A stretch of 5,985 nucleotides of DNA. It comes from Tepidisphaeraceae bacterium (GTDB taxonomy: Bacteria > Planctomycetota > Phycisphaerae > Tepidisphaerales > Tepidisphaeraceae). The translations under genes and the position numbers were made by a program. Where the stretch lies: positions 1 through 5,985 of the forward strand of contig JANWHF010000298.1 in NCBI GenBank assembly GCA_025450555.1, read 5' to 3'. Shown piece by piece: positions 1-5,985 of the stretch; within the stretch, counting starts at the first letter, position 1; each line of letters begins with the position of its first letter. A model generated the notes under the pieces. It was given only the letters and a program-made list of their open reading frames with translations. It was not told the DNA's origin and made no database searches.

Positions 1-1164
1 CCGATGCTGGCGCTTTCCACCAGCCATTACCGCATCCATACGGATCTGGATCGTCCGCTGGCGATGGATCTGGGTCGCCGAATGGATGCAATGTTCGATG
101 AATACTCGCGTCGATTCGCGCCGCTCAATCTTCAGCATCAGCCGCCGTTGGAAGTTTATCTCTTTGCTTCGCGCGGAGATTATCTGCGATTCGTCGGCAC
201 CGAATATCGCAATACCGGCGGGCTGTTCATCCCATCGCGCCATCTTCTGGCGGCTTTCCTGGAAGGGCAGGGGCGCGACACGCTTCGCCGCACGCTACAA
301 CACGAGGCGTTTCATCAATTCGCGCAGGTGGCTTTCGAACACGAGCTTCCGCCGTGGCTCAATGAAGGCCTTGCACAGATTTTCGAGGAAGCCATCTGGA
401 CCGGCGATTCGTTTACTCTTTTCCAAGTGCCACCGCGCAGAGTGCGGATGCTTCGAGCTGGATTGGCAGCCGATCCGGAACCGTTTTCAGATCTTCGCGA
501 GCTGGTTGCGATGACGCCAGCCGACTGGTCTGATGCGATCACGAGTGATGAAAGTCTTGGCCACCTGCGCTACAACCAGGCGTGGGCACTGGTCTATTTT
601 CTGGCTCGACAGCAGGACGCGAGCGGAAATCCATATTTGCCTCGATTCCTCGACCTGCTGCAAAAGATCGATCAGGGAGTGGCACCGGTCGATGCATTCG
701 ATTCTGTATTCGCAGATACCGATGAGCTTCAGGATCAGTATCTTCAATTTGTCCAGTCGCTTCGACCCACGCCCCAGGCTCTTCTCATCGAACGCCAGCA
801 GATCTTGGCCGACTTTGTGGCCCAGCTCTGGGAGCGCGGCCAGCATCCATCAGACATCAGCGAGGCGCGCAAGGTTCTGAAGCGCGGGAAATACCAGCTT
901 CACTATCGGCTTGGATCGGTGAAATGGGATTCAGATGTGGACGTCGCAACTTATTTCAGCGATGCCGATGGCCATCTCTTCTCAGCAGATGCGCTACGCT
1001 TCAACCGCATCGCCCGGGAACTTCCTCCCGACATTCTCTGCAGAGCGGAGCGGCGCTTAGAGCTTCATACTCATTTCTTCCAAATGGGAGGCCGTCTCGA
1101 ACATGAAACGCTTGTGGAGCAAACCAGCGTGCGGCGCAAGATCAGACTAACGGCCTTGGATTGA
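1..1164 (+). CDS. DUF1570-family gluzincin-like protein, 5' end probably missing
   Basis: The reading frame is open from the first base and ends at TGA 1162-1164. The first ATG is at base 4, but the protein then begins directly in folded domain sequence with no signal peptide, so the real start is probably upstream. Numbered from that ATG (386 residues), it has a zinc-metallopeptidase motif HEAFH at residues 100-104, followed by WLNEG with Glu121 as the likely third zinc ligand. This HExxH plus NEG arrangement is typical of DUF1570 and related peptidase-MA-like proteins, which are abundant in Planctomycetota and mostly uncharacterised. Residues from about 190 (YNQAWALVYFL) to 250 match the helical part after the active site in this family. 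The last 120 residues are not recognised and may form a small extra beta-rich domain. Proteolytic activity is inferred from the motif only; the substrate is unknown. Its 3' end overlaps the convergent RnfD-like gene by 23 bp. Confidence 0.85.
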   Translation, partial: PMLALSTSHYRIHTDLDRPLAMDLGRRMDAMFDEYSRRFAPLNLQHQPPLEVYLFASRGDYLRFVGTEYRNTGGLFIPSRHLLAAFLEGQGRDTLRRTLQHEAFHQFAQVAFEHELPPWLNEGLAQIFEEAIWTGDSFTLFQVPPRRVRMLRAGLAADPEPFSDLRELVAMTPADWSDAITSDESLGHLRYNQAWALVYFLARQQDASGNPYLPRFLDLLQKIDQGVAPVDAFDSVFADTDELQDQYLQFVQSLRPTPQALLIERQQILADFVAQLWERGQHPSDISEARKVLKRGKYQLHYRLGSVKWDSDVDVATYFSDADGHLFSADALRFNRIARELPPDILCRAERRLELHTHFFQMGGRLEHETLVEQTSVRRKIRLTALD

Positions 1165-2332
1165 AACGATAATCCATCACCGGCGTCAGCAGGCTTACCC
1201 CCAGCAGTGCGATGTACGGCCCAACCGACGCATCCATATAAAGCTGCAATGCCGCGCTTCCGACGCCAATCAGAATGGCATAGATCGTTCGTGCCCGCCG
1301 GGCCATCGGCCGAAGCGGTCCGGCGGTGGCCAGGAAGAAGGCCATGAAGAGCGTCGGTGATGCCATGATTTCGTAATTCGCAAAAGTGATTCCCGCCGCC
1401 CATCCGACATCGGACCTGCGCATCGCCAGCCAATGCCATTGCGTGTGGTCCGTGACGGCCGATGGAATCGGCAGGATCAGCAGCGCAGCAAATTCCACCA
1501 GCACGATGATCATCGGAATGCGGTAATCGATCACGCCGCGATACAAGAGAAAGAGCCCGCCGATGATGACGGCCACAGCGCTTCCCATCCCGATCGGCGC
1601 GGGGCGGCCTCCGATAATCAGATCCTCCAGCGGCGGCAGATTGTCGCGCAGAAGGCCTTGAAGCGGCAGCCAGCCGCGTGCCGGCTTTTCACGCCCGCTG
1701 GTGTATTTCGAAAGCGATTCGGTCGCCGGCTGTTCGCGCTGGCCATCAACTCCCGGCGGCGCAAGTCGCGTCAACCACGGCTCCTTCTCCACTAGTTGCG
1801 CCGGCAGCGGGCTGCTGTTGAGCACATCGCCCAAAAGCAATCGATTGTGATCCAGCGCGACATGTGGAATCAGCAAATCCCAGAAAAGCGCCGCGATAAA
1901 CAAATAGGTGACGATGACCGGATGAATTCGACCCGAGCCGAGGCCGCCCAGCAGCCAGATGAACATCGCCAGGAGCAGTCCCGCCGCCAGCGGCAGGGGC
2001 CAGGTCAGCTCGCCGCCGTACTCACCTTTGAGATGGTTCGCCGCGAGTTGCGCCGGCAGCATCAGTGCCAGAAGCGTTGCCAACCATAAGGCATGGGCAT
2101 AATTCATCTGCGCGCCGCGCGAGCCGATCTTCCGCCAGATGCTGACGCCGGCAAGTGTTCCCAGAAAGACCAGCATGATCACTGCCGCCGCGCGCCAGCC
2201 AAAGAGGATCACGCCGGCCGTCAACGGAAAGACCGCACCCTGAAAATGCAGTGAAAAATATTCGCGCACATTCATCCCGCTGTGGGGGAGAATGGTCAGG
2301 GCCTTGGGGTTGCGCGTGGCGGCGGGGATCAT
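1142..2332 (-). CDS. RnfD/NqrB-like membrane subunit of an electron transport complex, divergent
   Basis: This 396-residue polytopic protein has about nine or ten hydrophobic segments (roughly 32-66 as two helices, then 77-97, 111-132, 139-156, 251-268, 271-290, 322-340, 348-366 and 369-387). RnfD-family landmarks are visible: GGLGSGRIHPVIV near 129-141 where RnfD has GG...FNPA; IGGLFLLYRGVIDYRIP at 257-273; SPTLFMAFFLAT at 325-336; and a closing LLTPVMD before the C terminus. In Rnf/Nqr complexes this subunit carries flavin and helps couple electron transfer to ion movement. The canonical flavin-attachment motif (D-x-x-S/T-G-A-T-P-L) is not found; the nearest match is DVLNSSPL at 169-176, with Ser174 at the position of the modified threonine. 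A long polar loop lies at about 157-245. ATG 2332 was chosen because it overlaps the upstream stop as ATGA and follows a GAGGAA ribosome site; the frame stays open up to 2551, but that stretch is antisense-like and overlaps the RnfC-like gene. Confidence 0.85.
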   Translation of the reverse strand: MIPAATRNPKALTILPHSGMNVREYFSLHFQGAVFPLTAGVILFGWRAAAVIMLVFLGTLAGVSIWRKIGSRGAQMNYAHALWLATLLALMLPAQLAANHLKGEYGGELTWPLPLAAGLLLAMFIWLLGGLGSGRIHPVIVTYLFIAALFWDLLIPHVALDHNRLLLGDVLNSSPLPAQLVEKEPWLTRLAPPGVDGQREQPATESLSKYTSGREKPARGWLPLQGLLRDNLPPLEDLIIGGRPAPIGMGSAVAVIIGGLFLLYRGVIDYRIPMIIVLVEFAALLILPIPSAVTDHTQWHWLAMRRSDVGWAAGITFANYEIMASPTLFMAFFLATAGPLRPMARRARTIYAILIGVGSAALQLYMDASVGPYIALLGVSLLTPVMDYRFNPRPLV

Positions 2333-3408
2333 CGCTTCCTCGATCCAGTCTGGCTCTTGCGAAGAACCCGAATGCCTTTGAGCAACGGAAGATGCGATGG
2401 GCAGACATAGCTGCAGATGCCGCACTCGATGCAGGAATCCAGCCCGAGCCGCCCGGCGGTATACAAGTCTTCCTGCTGTGCCGCATCGAGCAGTGCCTCG
2501 GGTCGAATGCGCACCGGACATCCTTCGACGCACCACGAGCAGCGGATGCACGGATCAGGAACCACCCTTGGCTCCGGCCACGATGCCGACAACATCAGCT
2601 CGCCGCCCGTGATGACATCGTCGATGCTCAGACGAATTTGTCGAAGGGGCGATCCCGCGCGCAGCTCGGCTAACTCTGTCGATATCTCAAATGCGTCCAG
2701 CAGCTCGCGCCAGCGCATTCCCAGCGGTGCAATCGCATAATGAGTTGCCCTGTGCGTGTAATCGTGAATGGCCAATGGAACAGACATCATCGGCTTGGCC
2801 AGATTGACTGCTTGGCCCACCGCCACCGCGGCTGCCGCATCGAGAAGAACGATGCCCTGGTCCGTCGGCGGCTGGCCCCATCGAACATGCCGACGCGTTA
2901 TCTGATGGATGAGCAGAACCGGGTTTGGCTGCGGATAATCGCTGCGCAGAACGATCGGAACGATGCGCGTGCCGACGAATGCGTCGCGGATTCTCCTCGC
3001 CTGCTCCTGCGGGCAATCGTGCCCGATCGCCGCCAGCACACGTGATGCACCGCTGACTTTGGCCAGCGCTTCCAGCCCGCCCACCAAATCCGGCGCGAAT
3101 TCCGCCGCCACGTGGGCCTCGAGAGGTGCTTCGCTGTTTTCATCCAGGATATTGCAGAGGACCGTGTCGATCGGCCGGCTCGGTGTTGCGCGAAGCTGTG
3201 CCTGGAGGTCCGGACTTGCCCAGCGGTCCGCCTGCACGTTCAGTGCCGCCAGGCGATCGGCAAGATCTGGCAAATTGGTCGGCAAACCATGGCCCGCTTC
3301 CGCGCCGGCCGGCGCTGCTTTGTCACTTGCGGGTGCAACCGAATCGAGCCGACGAAAGATGCTTGACGAATCCTTCGAGGTCGGTGGATTGGACGGGGAG
3401 GTGGTCAT
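2329..3408 (-). CDS. RnfC-like bis-[4Fe-4S] protein with degenerate NADH/FMN site
   Basis: This 359-residue protein is predicted soluble and membrane-associated. Near its C terminus are two ferredoxin motifs: Cys287/290/293 with Cys297-Pro (CIRCSWCVEGCP) and Cys326/329/332 with Cys336-Pro (CIECGICSYVCPSHLPLL). The spacing and the CPSxxPL ending are characteristic of RnfC. Residues 80-245 follow the RnfC core: IDTVLCN at 80-86, YPQPNPVLLIHQITRR at 158-173 (RnfC has YPxGxExxLI), then a conserved Gly-Ile-Val strand and an SLBB-like stretch. RnfC normally has a GGxGFPT loop and an NGAECEP motif for FMN and NADH. Here only GLPT (41-44) and ENSEAP (90-95) remain, so NADH oxidation as in canonical RnfC is doubtful. 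The first 40 residues are rich in Ser, Pro and Ala and look disordered. At 359 residues it is shorter than usual RnfC proteins. ATG 3408 is firm at the 5' side because TGA stands directly before it in frame; no clear ribosome site is visible, so coupling to the gene 22 nt upstream is likely. Confidence 0.85.
   Translation of the reverse strand: MTTSPSNPPTSKDSSSIFRRLDSVAPASDKAAPAGAEAGHGLPTNLPDLADRLAALNVQADRWASPDLQAQLRATPSRPIDTVLCNILDENSEAPLEAHVAAEFAPDLVGGLEALAKVSGASRVLAAIGHDCPQEQARRIRDAFVGTRIVPIVLRSDYPQPNPVLLIHQITRRHVRWGQPPTDQGIVLLDAAAAVAVGQAVNLAKPMMSVPLAIHDYTHRATHYAIAPLGMRWRELLDAFEISTELAELRAGSPLRQIRLSIDDVITGGELMLSASWPEPRVVPDPCIRCSWCVEGCPVRIRPEALLDAAQQEDLYTAGRLGLDSCIECGICSYVCPSHLPLLKGIRVLRKSQTGSRKR
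2336..2341 (-). promoter_or_regulatory. Ribosome binding site and ATGA coupling for the RnfD-like gene
   Basis: On the minus strand GAGGAA lies three bases before ATG 2332-2330. The preceding gene stops with TGA 2331-2329, so stop and start share bases as ATGA. The site lies inside the last codons of the RnfC-like gene. This arrangement supports translational coupling and a fixed ratio of the two proteins, and it decides the RnfD-like start against the longer open frame. Confidence 0.6.
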
Positions 3409-3430
3409 TCAAAGAGCGGGTTGCGAAATT

Positions 3431-4267
3431 TTAATTCATGCCCGCAAGCGGGACCTTATGCCGGCGGCACAGGTCCTTGAGCGCGTCGGCCGCCACCTTG
3501 AACAAGCTTGGCCCACTGAATCCGCTGAACTGCTCATGCTTGGCCAGGTGCGGCTCAAGGCTCAGGAAGCCGCGATAGCCGCTGGTGTATGCATCCGGCA
3601 GGATCGTTTCGAGATCACCATCGCCCTTGCCGGCCGGCACCACCTTGCCGCTTCCCATCAGCGCGTCCTTGATGTGAATGTGAATCGTGTAGGGCTTAAG
3701 CAGCGGCCAATTGTCGCGCGGCCGCTCGCCGGCCTGCACGAAATTCGCAAAGTCAAAAGCGCATCGCAACTTCGGCGAATCGATCGTCTTCATCATGTCC
3801 AGACATTGCTGCCCCTTTTCGCCGTAGATTTTCACTTCATTTTCATGGACCAACGTGATCGGCAGATCGCGGATGTAATCCACCTTCCGCTGCATCCGCC
3901 GAATCACCTCGTCGCGATGCCGGCGAATATCCTCTCCCTCGCCCGGCGGGTAATAGCTGAAAATTCGAATCATCGGCGCATCGAAATACTGCGCCAATTC
4001 CACCGCAATCTTGAACCGATCCATATGGGCATCCATCGAATCGGTCACTTTGATCTTCCCGATCGGCGAGCCGATGCTGATCACGCCCATCCCGCGCTCG
4101 GCCAGTTTCGCTTTGATCCGCTTTCGCATCTCCGGCGAGAAATCGAGGACGTTTTGATTATCCACGCCGCGCAGCTCGATGTGCGTGACCTGGTTCTCGC
4201 CGCAGACCCGAATCTGCTCATCCAAATCCGGCGAAATCTCATCAGCAAACGCAGAAAGCTTCAGCAT
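3431..4267 (-). CDS. Sugar phosphate isomerase/epimerase, xylose-isomerase-like TIM barrel
   Basis: This 278-residue cytosolic protein has the usual length of the AP-endonuclease-2 / xylose-isomerase-like TIM-barrel superfamily. It starts MLKLSAFADEIS, a typical first strand. The expected divalent-metal ligands are visible at the barrel-strand ends: Glu142 in VHENE, Asp172 in FDFANF, His198 in IHIHIKDA and Glu238 in LSLEPH. The conserved IHIKD segment is a hallmark of family members that isomerise or epimerise sugars and inositol derivatives. The substrate cannot be told from sequence; planctomycete genomes carry many paralogues. No signal peptide is seen. ATG 4267 was chosen because it begins the first barrel strand; the frame runs back to 4453, but the extra 62 residues have no family resemblance. 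It is the first gene of a minus-strand operon with the RnfC-like gene 22 nt downstream, which hints at a metabolic link between a carbohydrate step and the redox proteins, though a chance grouping is possible. Confidence 0.88.
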   Translation of the reverse strand: MLKLSAFADEISPDLDEQIRVCGENQVTHIELRGVDNQNVLDFSPEMRKRIKAKLAERGMGVISIGSPIGKIKVTDSMDAHMDRFKIAVELAQYFDAPMIRIFSYYPPGEGEDIRRHRDEVIRRMQRKVDYIRDLPITLVHENEVKIYGEKGQQCLDMMKTIDSPKLRCAFDFANFVQAGERPRDNWPLLKPYTIHIHIKDALMGSGKVVPAGKGDGDLETILPDAYTSGYRGFLSLEPHLAKHEQFSGFSGPSLFKVAADALKDLCRRHKVPLAGMN

Positions 4268-4518
4268 AAGACTGCAATCCCGTCTAATATAAAAGTCGGA
4301 ACCATCGTCCGGCAGCAACCGCAACGCGTCAAGCCGAGCCTGCGGGGCAAGCCAAACGCCTTCGGCGGTCGCGCGTAGGGGCCGATTGGATATACGCGAA
4401 CCTTCCGAAAAACTGGGTGCGACAAAATCGCCTGCTCGACGCAACATCCGCATCGTCTAAGATGTTCACCGGCGATTCGTGCGCGATCACGTTGTCGCCA
4501 CGAGACGAATGGATCGAC
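4268..4518. other. Divergent intergenic region
   Basis: About 250 bp separate the start of the minus-strand isomerase gene from the chosen start of the plus-strand cytochrome gene, so promoters for both operons should lie here. I see one AT-rich patch at 4284-4295, a second weaker one at 4386-4395 (TTGGATATAC) that could serve the plus strand, and a short CGCC-TTC-GGCG inverted repeat at about 4359-4369. No convincing operator, riboswitch or small gene is visible. If the plus-strand gene starts at 4462, the region shrinks to 194 bp. Confidence 0.5.
4284..4314 (-). promoter_or_regulatory. Possible sigma70-like promoter of the minus-strand operon
   Basis: On the minus strand an AT-rich patch in otherwise GC-rich DNA reads TTTTATATTAG. 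TATATT at 4291-4286 could be a -10 element, leaving a very short leader before ATG 4267. The hexamer 17 bp further upstream is TGCCGG, a poor -35 match. The call rests on base composition and position only. Confidence 0.25.
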
Positions 4519-5616
4519 ATGGCGCGAATCGCTCCGGAACGAATCAAGGCGGGGGTCGCAGGCTTTTTTGCCACGGCGATATTGGCTGCGCTGATCGTCA
4601 TCGGGTCGCGGAATTTGAACCATTTCGATGCGGCATTGGTCGCCTATACCTTTGCGACGCTGTTCGCGGTCTTCGGAATTACCTATCGATACGTCATGTG
4701 GCTTCAGCGGCCGCCGACGGGAATGTACTGGCGGCGGGGGTGGCAGATCTTCTTGAATCCGCGATTCATCGGGCGCAACCTGCTTCAATTTGCCCGGCGA
4801 TTTTTCCTGGAATTTGTCGCCAACCGTTTCATCTTTCGGCGCGGCAGGCACCGCTGGATGGCCCACTGGCTGATCATGTGGGGATGCATCATCGCCGCGG
4901 CAATTACATTCCCGCTCGTGTGGGGATGGATTCACTTCGAGACGGTCCCCGGCAACATTGGAATGTATCGCACGTTTCTCTTCGGTTTCCCGGTTCAGGA
5001 TTTTCCGGTTGAGTCGTGGATTGCGTTTGTCATCTTTCACGGACTCGTATGGGCATCCATTCTTGTGATTATCGGCGTCATGATCGCATTCCGTCGTCGA
5101 ATGGTTGATCATGGCGCCGTCGCGGTTCAACAGTTCGGCGAAGACATCCTTCCACTTCTGCTTCTGTTTGCCATCAGCGTGACCGGCATCATGCTCACCG
5201 TCAGCTACACCTGGTTGAAGGGATATGCTTACGATTTCCTGGCGATCCTGCATGCCCTCATCGTAATCATGACGCTGGTCTGGCTGCCTTTCGGTAAATT
5301 CTTTCACCTGTTTCAGCGCCCCGCCCAGCTGGGCGTCAGTTTCTATAAAGATGCCGGGCGAGCGTCCGAGCAGGCCAATTGCCTTCGCTGCGGCCGACCG
5401 TACGCATCGGCGATGATGATCCGCGATCTTGAGGTGGTCGAACGCCAGCTCGGATTCCAATATGAAATGAACGGTAAAGTGGGCGCGCATTACCAGCAGG
5501 TGTGCCCCAAGTGCCGCCGCGCGCTGTTTGGCTTGGCCCAGGGTCAAATGTGGTCGGAAAGCCGCAGCGCCGAATTAAGGGCGCAGGAACAATCAGATGG
5601 AGCGCAATATGAGTGA
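4519..5616 (+). CDS. Cytochrome b / NarI-like membrane protein with C-terminal zinc ribbon
   Basis: This 365-residue integral membrane protein has about six helices, near residues 10-28, 38-61, 112-135, 165-190, 210-232 and 240-265. Histidines sit in or at the ends of helices (His111 and His116 in HRWMAHWLIMWG, His174 in FHGLVWAS, His245 in ILHALIV, His263 after PFGKFFH), as in di-heme cytochrome b anchors of the NarI / DsrM / HdrE type. Such proteins pass electrons between quinones and a catalytic subunit. The segment YRYVMWLQRPPTGMYWRRGWQ and the LPFGKFFHLFQRPAQLG segment recall a family that databases often label MFS transporter, a label that does not fit the topology. After the last helix a cytoplasmic tail carries CLRC (288-291) and CPKC (329-332), a zinc-ribbon pattern. 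The start is uncertain: ATG 4519 has a weak GGA before it; ATG 4462 would add 19 residues and GTG 4417 still more. It overlaps the following cupin gene. Confidence 0.75.
   Translation: MARIAPERIKAGVAGFFATAILAALIVIGSRNLNHFDAALVAYTFATLFAVFGITYRYVMWLQRPPTGMYWRRGWQIFLNPRFIGRNLLQFARRFFLEFVANRFIFRRGRHRWMAHWLIMWGCIIAAAITFPLVWGWIHFETVPGNIGMYRTFLFGFPVQDFPVESWIAFVIFHGLVWASILVIIGVMIAFRRRMVDHGAVAVQQFGEDILPLLLLFAISVTGIMLTVSYTWLKGYAYDFLAILHALIVIMTLVWLPFGKFFHLFQRPAQLGVSFYKDAGRASEQANCLRCGRPYASAMMIRDLEVVERQLGFQYEMNGKVGAHYQQVCPKCRRALFGLAQGQMWSESRSAELRAQEQSDGAQYE
5599..5602 (+). promoter_or_regulatory. Ribosome binding site of the cupin gene
   Basis: GGAG lies six bases before ATG 5609 and inside the end of the cytochrome gene. 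A competing AGGA at 5585-5588 lies eight bases before the in-frame ATG 5597. Both support real translation of the overlapping cupin frame, but they do not settle which start is used. Confidence 0.45.
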
Positions 5617-5985
5617 AGACAAACGACTGCGCGTACATCCTGAACAGCGATTTGGTCACGCTGAACTTCAGTTTGACCTGAATGAAGTGGCGGCCAAGCT
5701 TCAGGCCGAGCCGCTGGGGAGCCGTCGGCATCGGCAGGAAACGATTTACCGGCATGGGCCGTTGACTGTTGCGCTATTCCTGTTCGAAGCGGGGGCTTCG
5801 ATGGCTGAGCATGAAGCCAAGGGCACGGTCACCGTGCAGGTTCTCAAAGGCAGATTGAAAATGTCGGCCGACGGACAAGCACACGACCTGCCGGCGGGCT
5901 CGCTGCTGGTCCTCGCGCCGGGCGTTCGGCACGATGTGCAGGCGGTCGAAGCGAGCCAGATGCTTTTGACGGTGTGCCTGGAACA
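5609..5985 (+). CDS. Small single-domain cupin protein, 3' end cut by window
   Basis: The frame is open from ATG 5609 to the last base, giving 125 residues without a stop. A single conserved beta-barrel (cupin) domain spans about 50-125: the first motif is GASMAEHEAKGTVTVQVLKG (62-81) and the second GSLLVLAPGVRHDV (97-110). Only His68 with Glu69 in motif 1 and His108 in motif 2 are present; the usual HxH pair is incomplete, so metal binding may be weak or absent. The start overlaps the cytochrome gene by 8 bp, and GGAG at 5599-5602 sits six bases before it. ATG 5597, in the same frame with AGGA at 5585-5588, is an equally possible start adding four residues. Tight coupling suggests an accessory or sensory partner of the membrane protein. 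No substrate can be assigned. Confidence 0.8.
   Translation, partial: MSEDKRLRVHPEQRFGHAELQFDLNEVAAKLQAEPLGSRRHRQETIYRHGPLTVALFLFEAGASMAEHEAKGTVTVQVLKGRLKMSADGQAHDLPAGSLLVLAPGVRHDVQAVEASQMLLTVCLE

Noticed and set aside
1157..1176. Inverted repeat TGGATT...AATCCA with an 8-base loop as a bidirectional terminator
   Set aside because: The stem is only six pairs and AT-rich, no T-tract follows on either strand, and it lies within coding sequence.
2333..2551. N-terminal extension of the RnfD-like frame
   Set aside because: It lies in another frame of the RnfC-like gene's ferredoxin region. The ATGA overlap and GAGGAA site mark 2332 as the start.
2963..4378. Long plus-strand open frame of 471 codons opposite the RnfC-like and isomerase genes
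   Set aside because: It is antisense to two genes with clear family motifs, its product is rich in Arg, His and Ala with no recognisable domain, and it crosses gene boundaries. It is a by-product of the GC-rich codon use of the minus-strand genes.
4345..4385. GC-rich inverted-repeat patch as a REP-like element or terminator
   Set aside because: The stems visible are only four or five pairs, there is no second copy in the window, and both neighbouring genes start rather than end here.
4268..4453. N-terminal extension of the isomerase frame
   Set aside because: The extra 62 residues lack any resemblance to the family, and the barrel's first strand starts exactly at ATG 4267.
4261..5547. Long minus-strand open frame of 428 codons opposite the cytochrome gene
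   Set aside because: The product is highly charged, without domain features, and lies antisense to a well-supported membrane protein.

Overview
The window looks like a piece of a planctomycete chromosome, possibly from the Phycisphaerae side. This rests on the DUF1570 metallopeptidase-like protein, a family very common in Planctomycetota, on a divergent RnfC/RnfD pair, and on a moderately GC-rich, densely packed layout. The taxonomic call is an inference from gene families, because no rRNA or tRNA is present. I see no mobile element, CRISPR array, tandem repeat or RNA gene.

Layout. (1) 1-1164, plus strand: the 3' part of a DUF1570 gluzincin-like protein whose true start probably lies before the window. 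(2) 4267-1142, minus strand: a compact three-gene operon transcribed right to left. It holds a xylose-isomerase-like TIM-barrel sugar phosphate isomerase/epimerase, then after 22 nt an RnfC-like iron-sulfur protein, then with an ATGA overlap an RnfD/NqrB-like membrane protein. The last gene converges on the DUF1570 gene and overlaps its 3' end by 23 bp. (3) 4268-4518: a divergent intergenic region of about 250 bp. (4) 4519-5985, plus strand: a multi-helix membrane protein of the cytochrome b / NarI-like kind with a C-terminal zinc ribbon, then, overlapping it, a single-domain cupin that runs off the window end.

How the genes may work together. The minus-strand operon contains only the C and D subunits of an Rnf/Nqr-type electron transport complex; A, B, E and G are absent from the window. 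The RnfC-like protein keeps both CxxCxxCxxxCP clusters but has lost the glycine-rich and ECEP-type residues that bind FMN/NADH in canonical RnfC. The RnfD-like protein keeps the RnfD fold signatures but lacks the canonical S/T-G-A-T flavinylation motif. This suggests a reduced, specialised RnfCD-type membrane electron-transfer module with a different electron donor. The divergent pair looks like the membrane anchor and an accessory protein of a second redox complex, whose catalytic subunit might lie just past the right edge. Any functional link between the two modules is conjecture from position.
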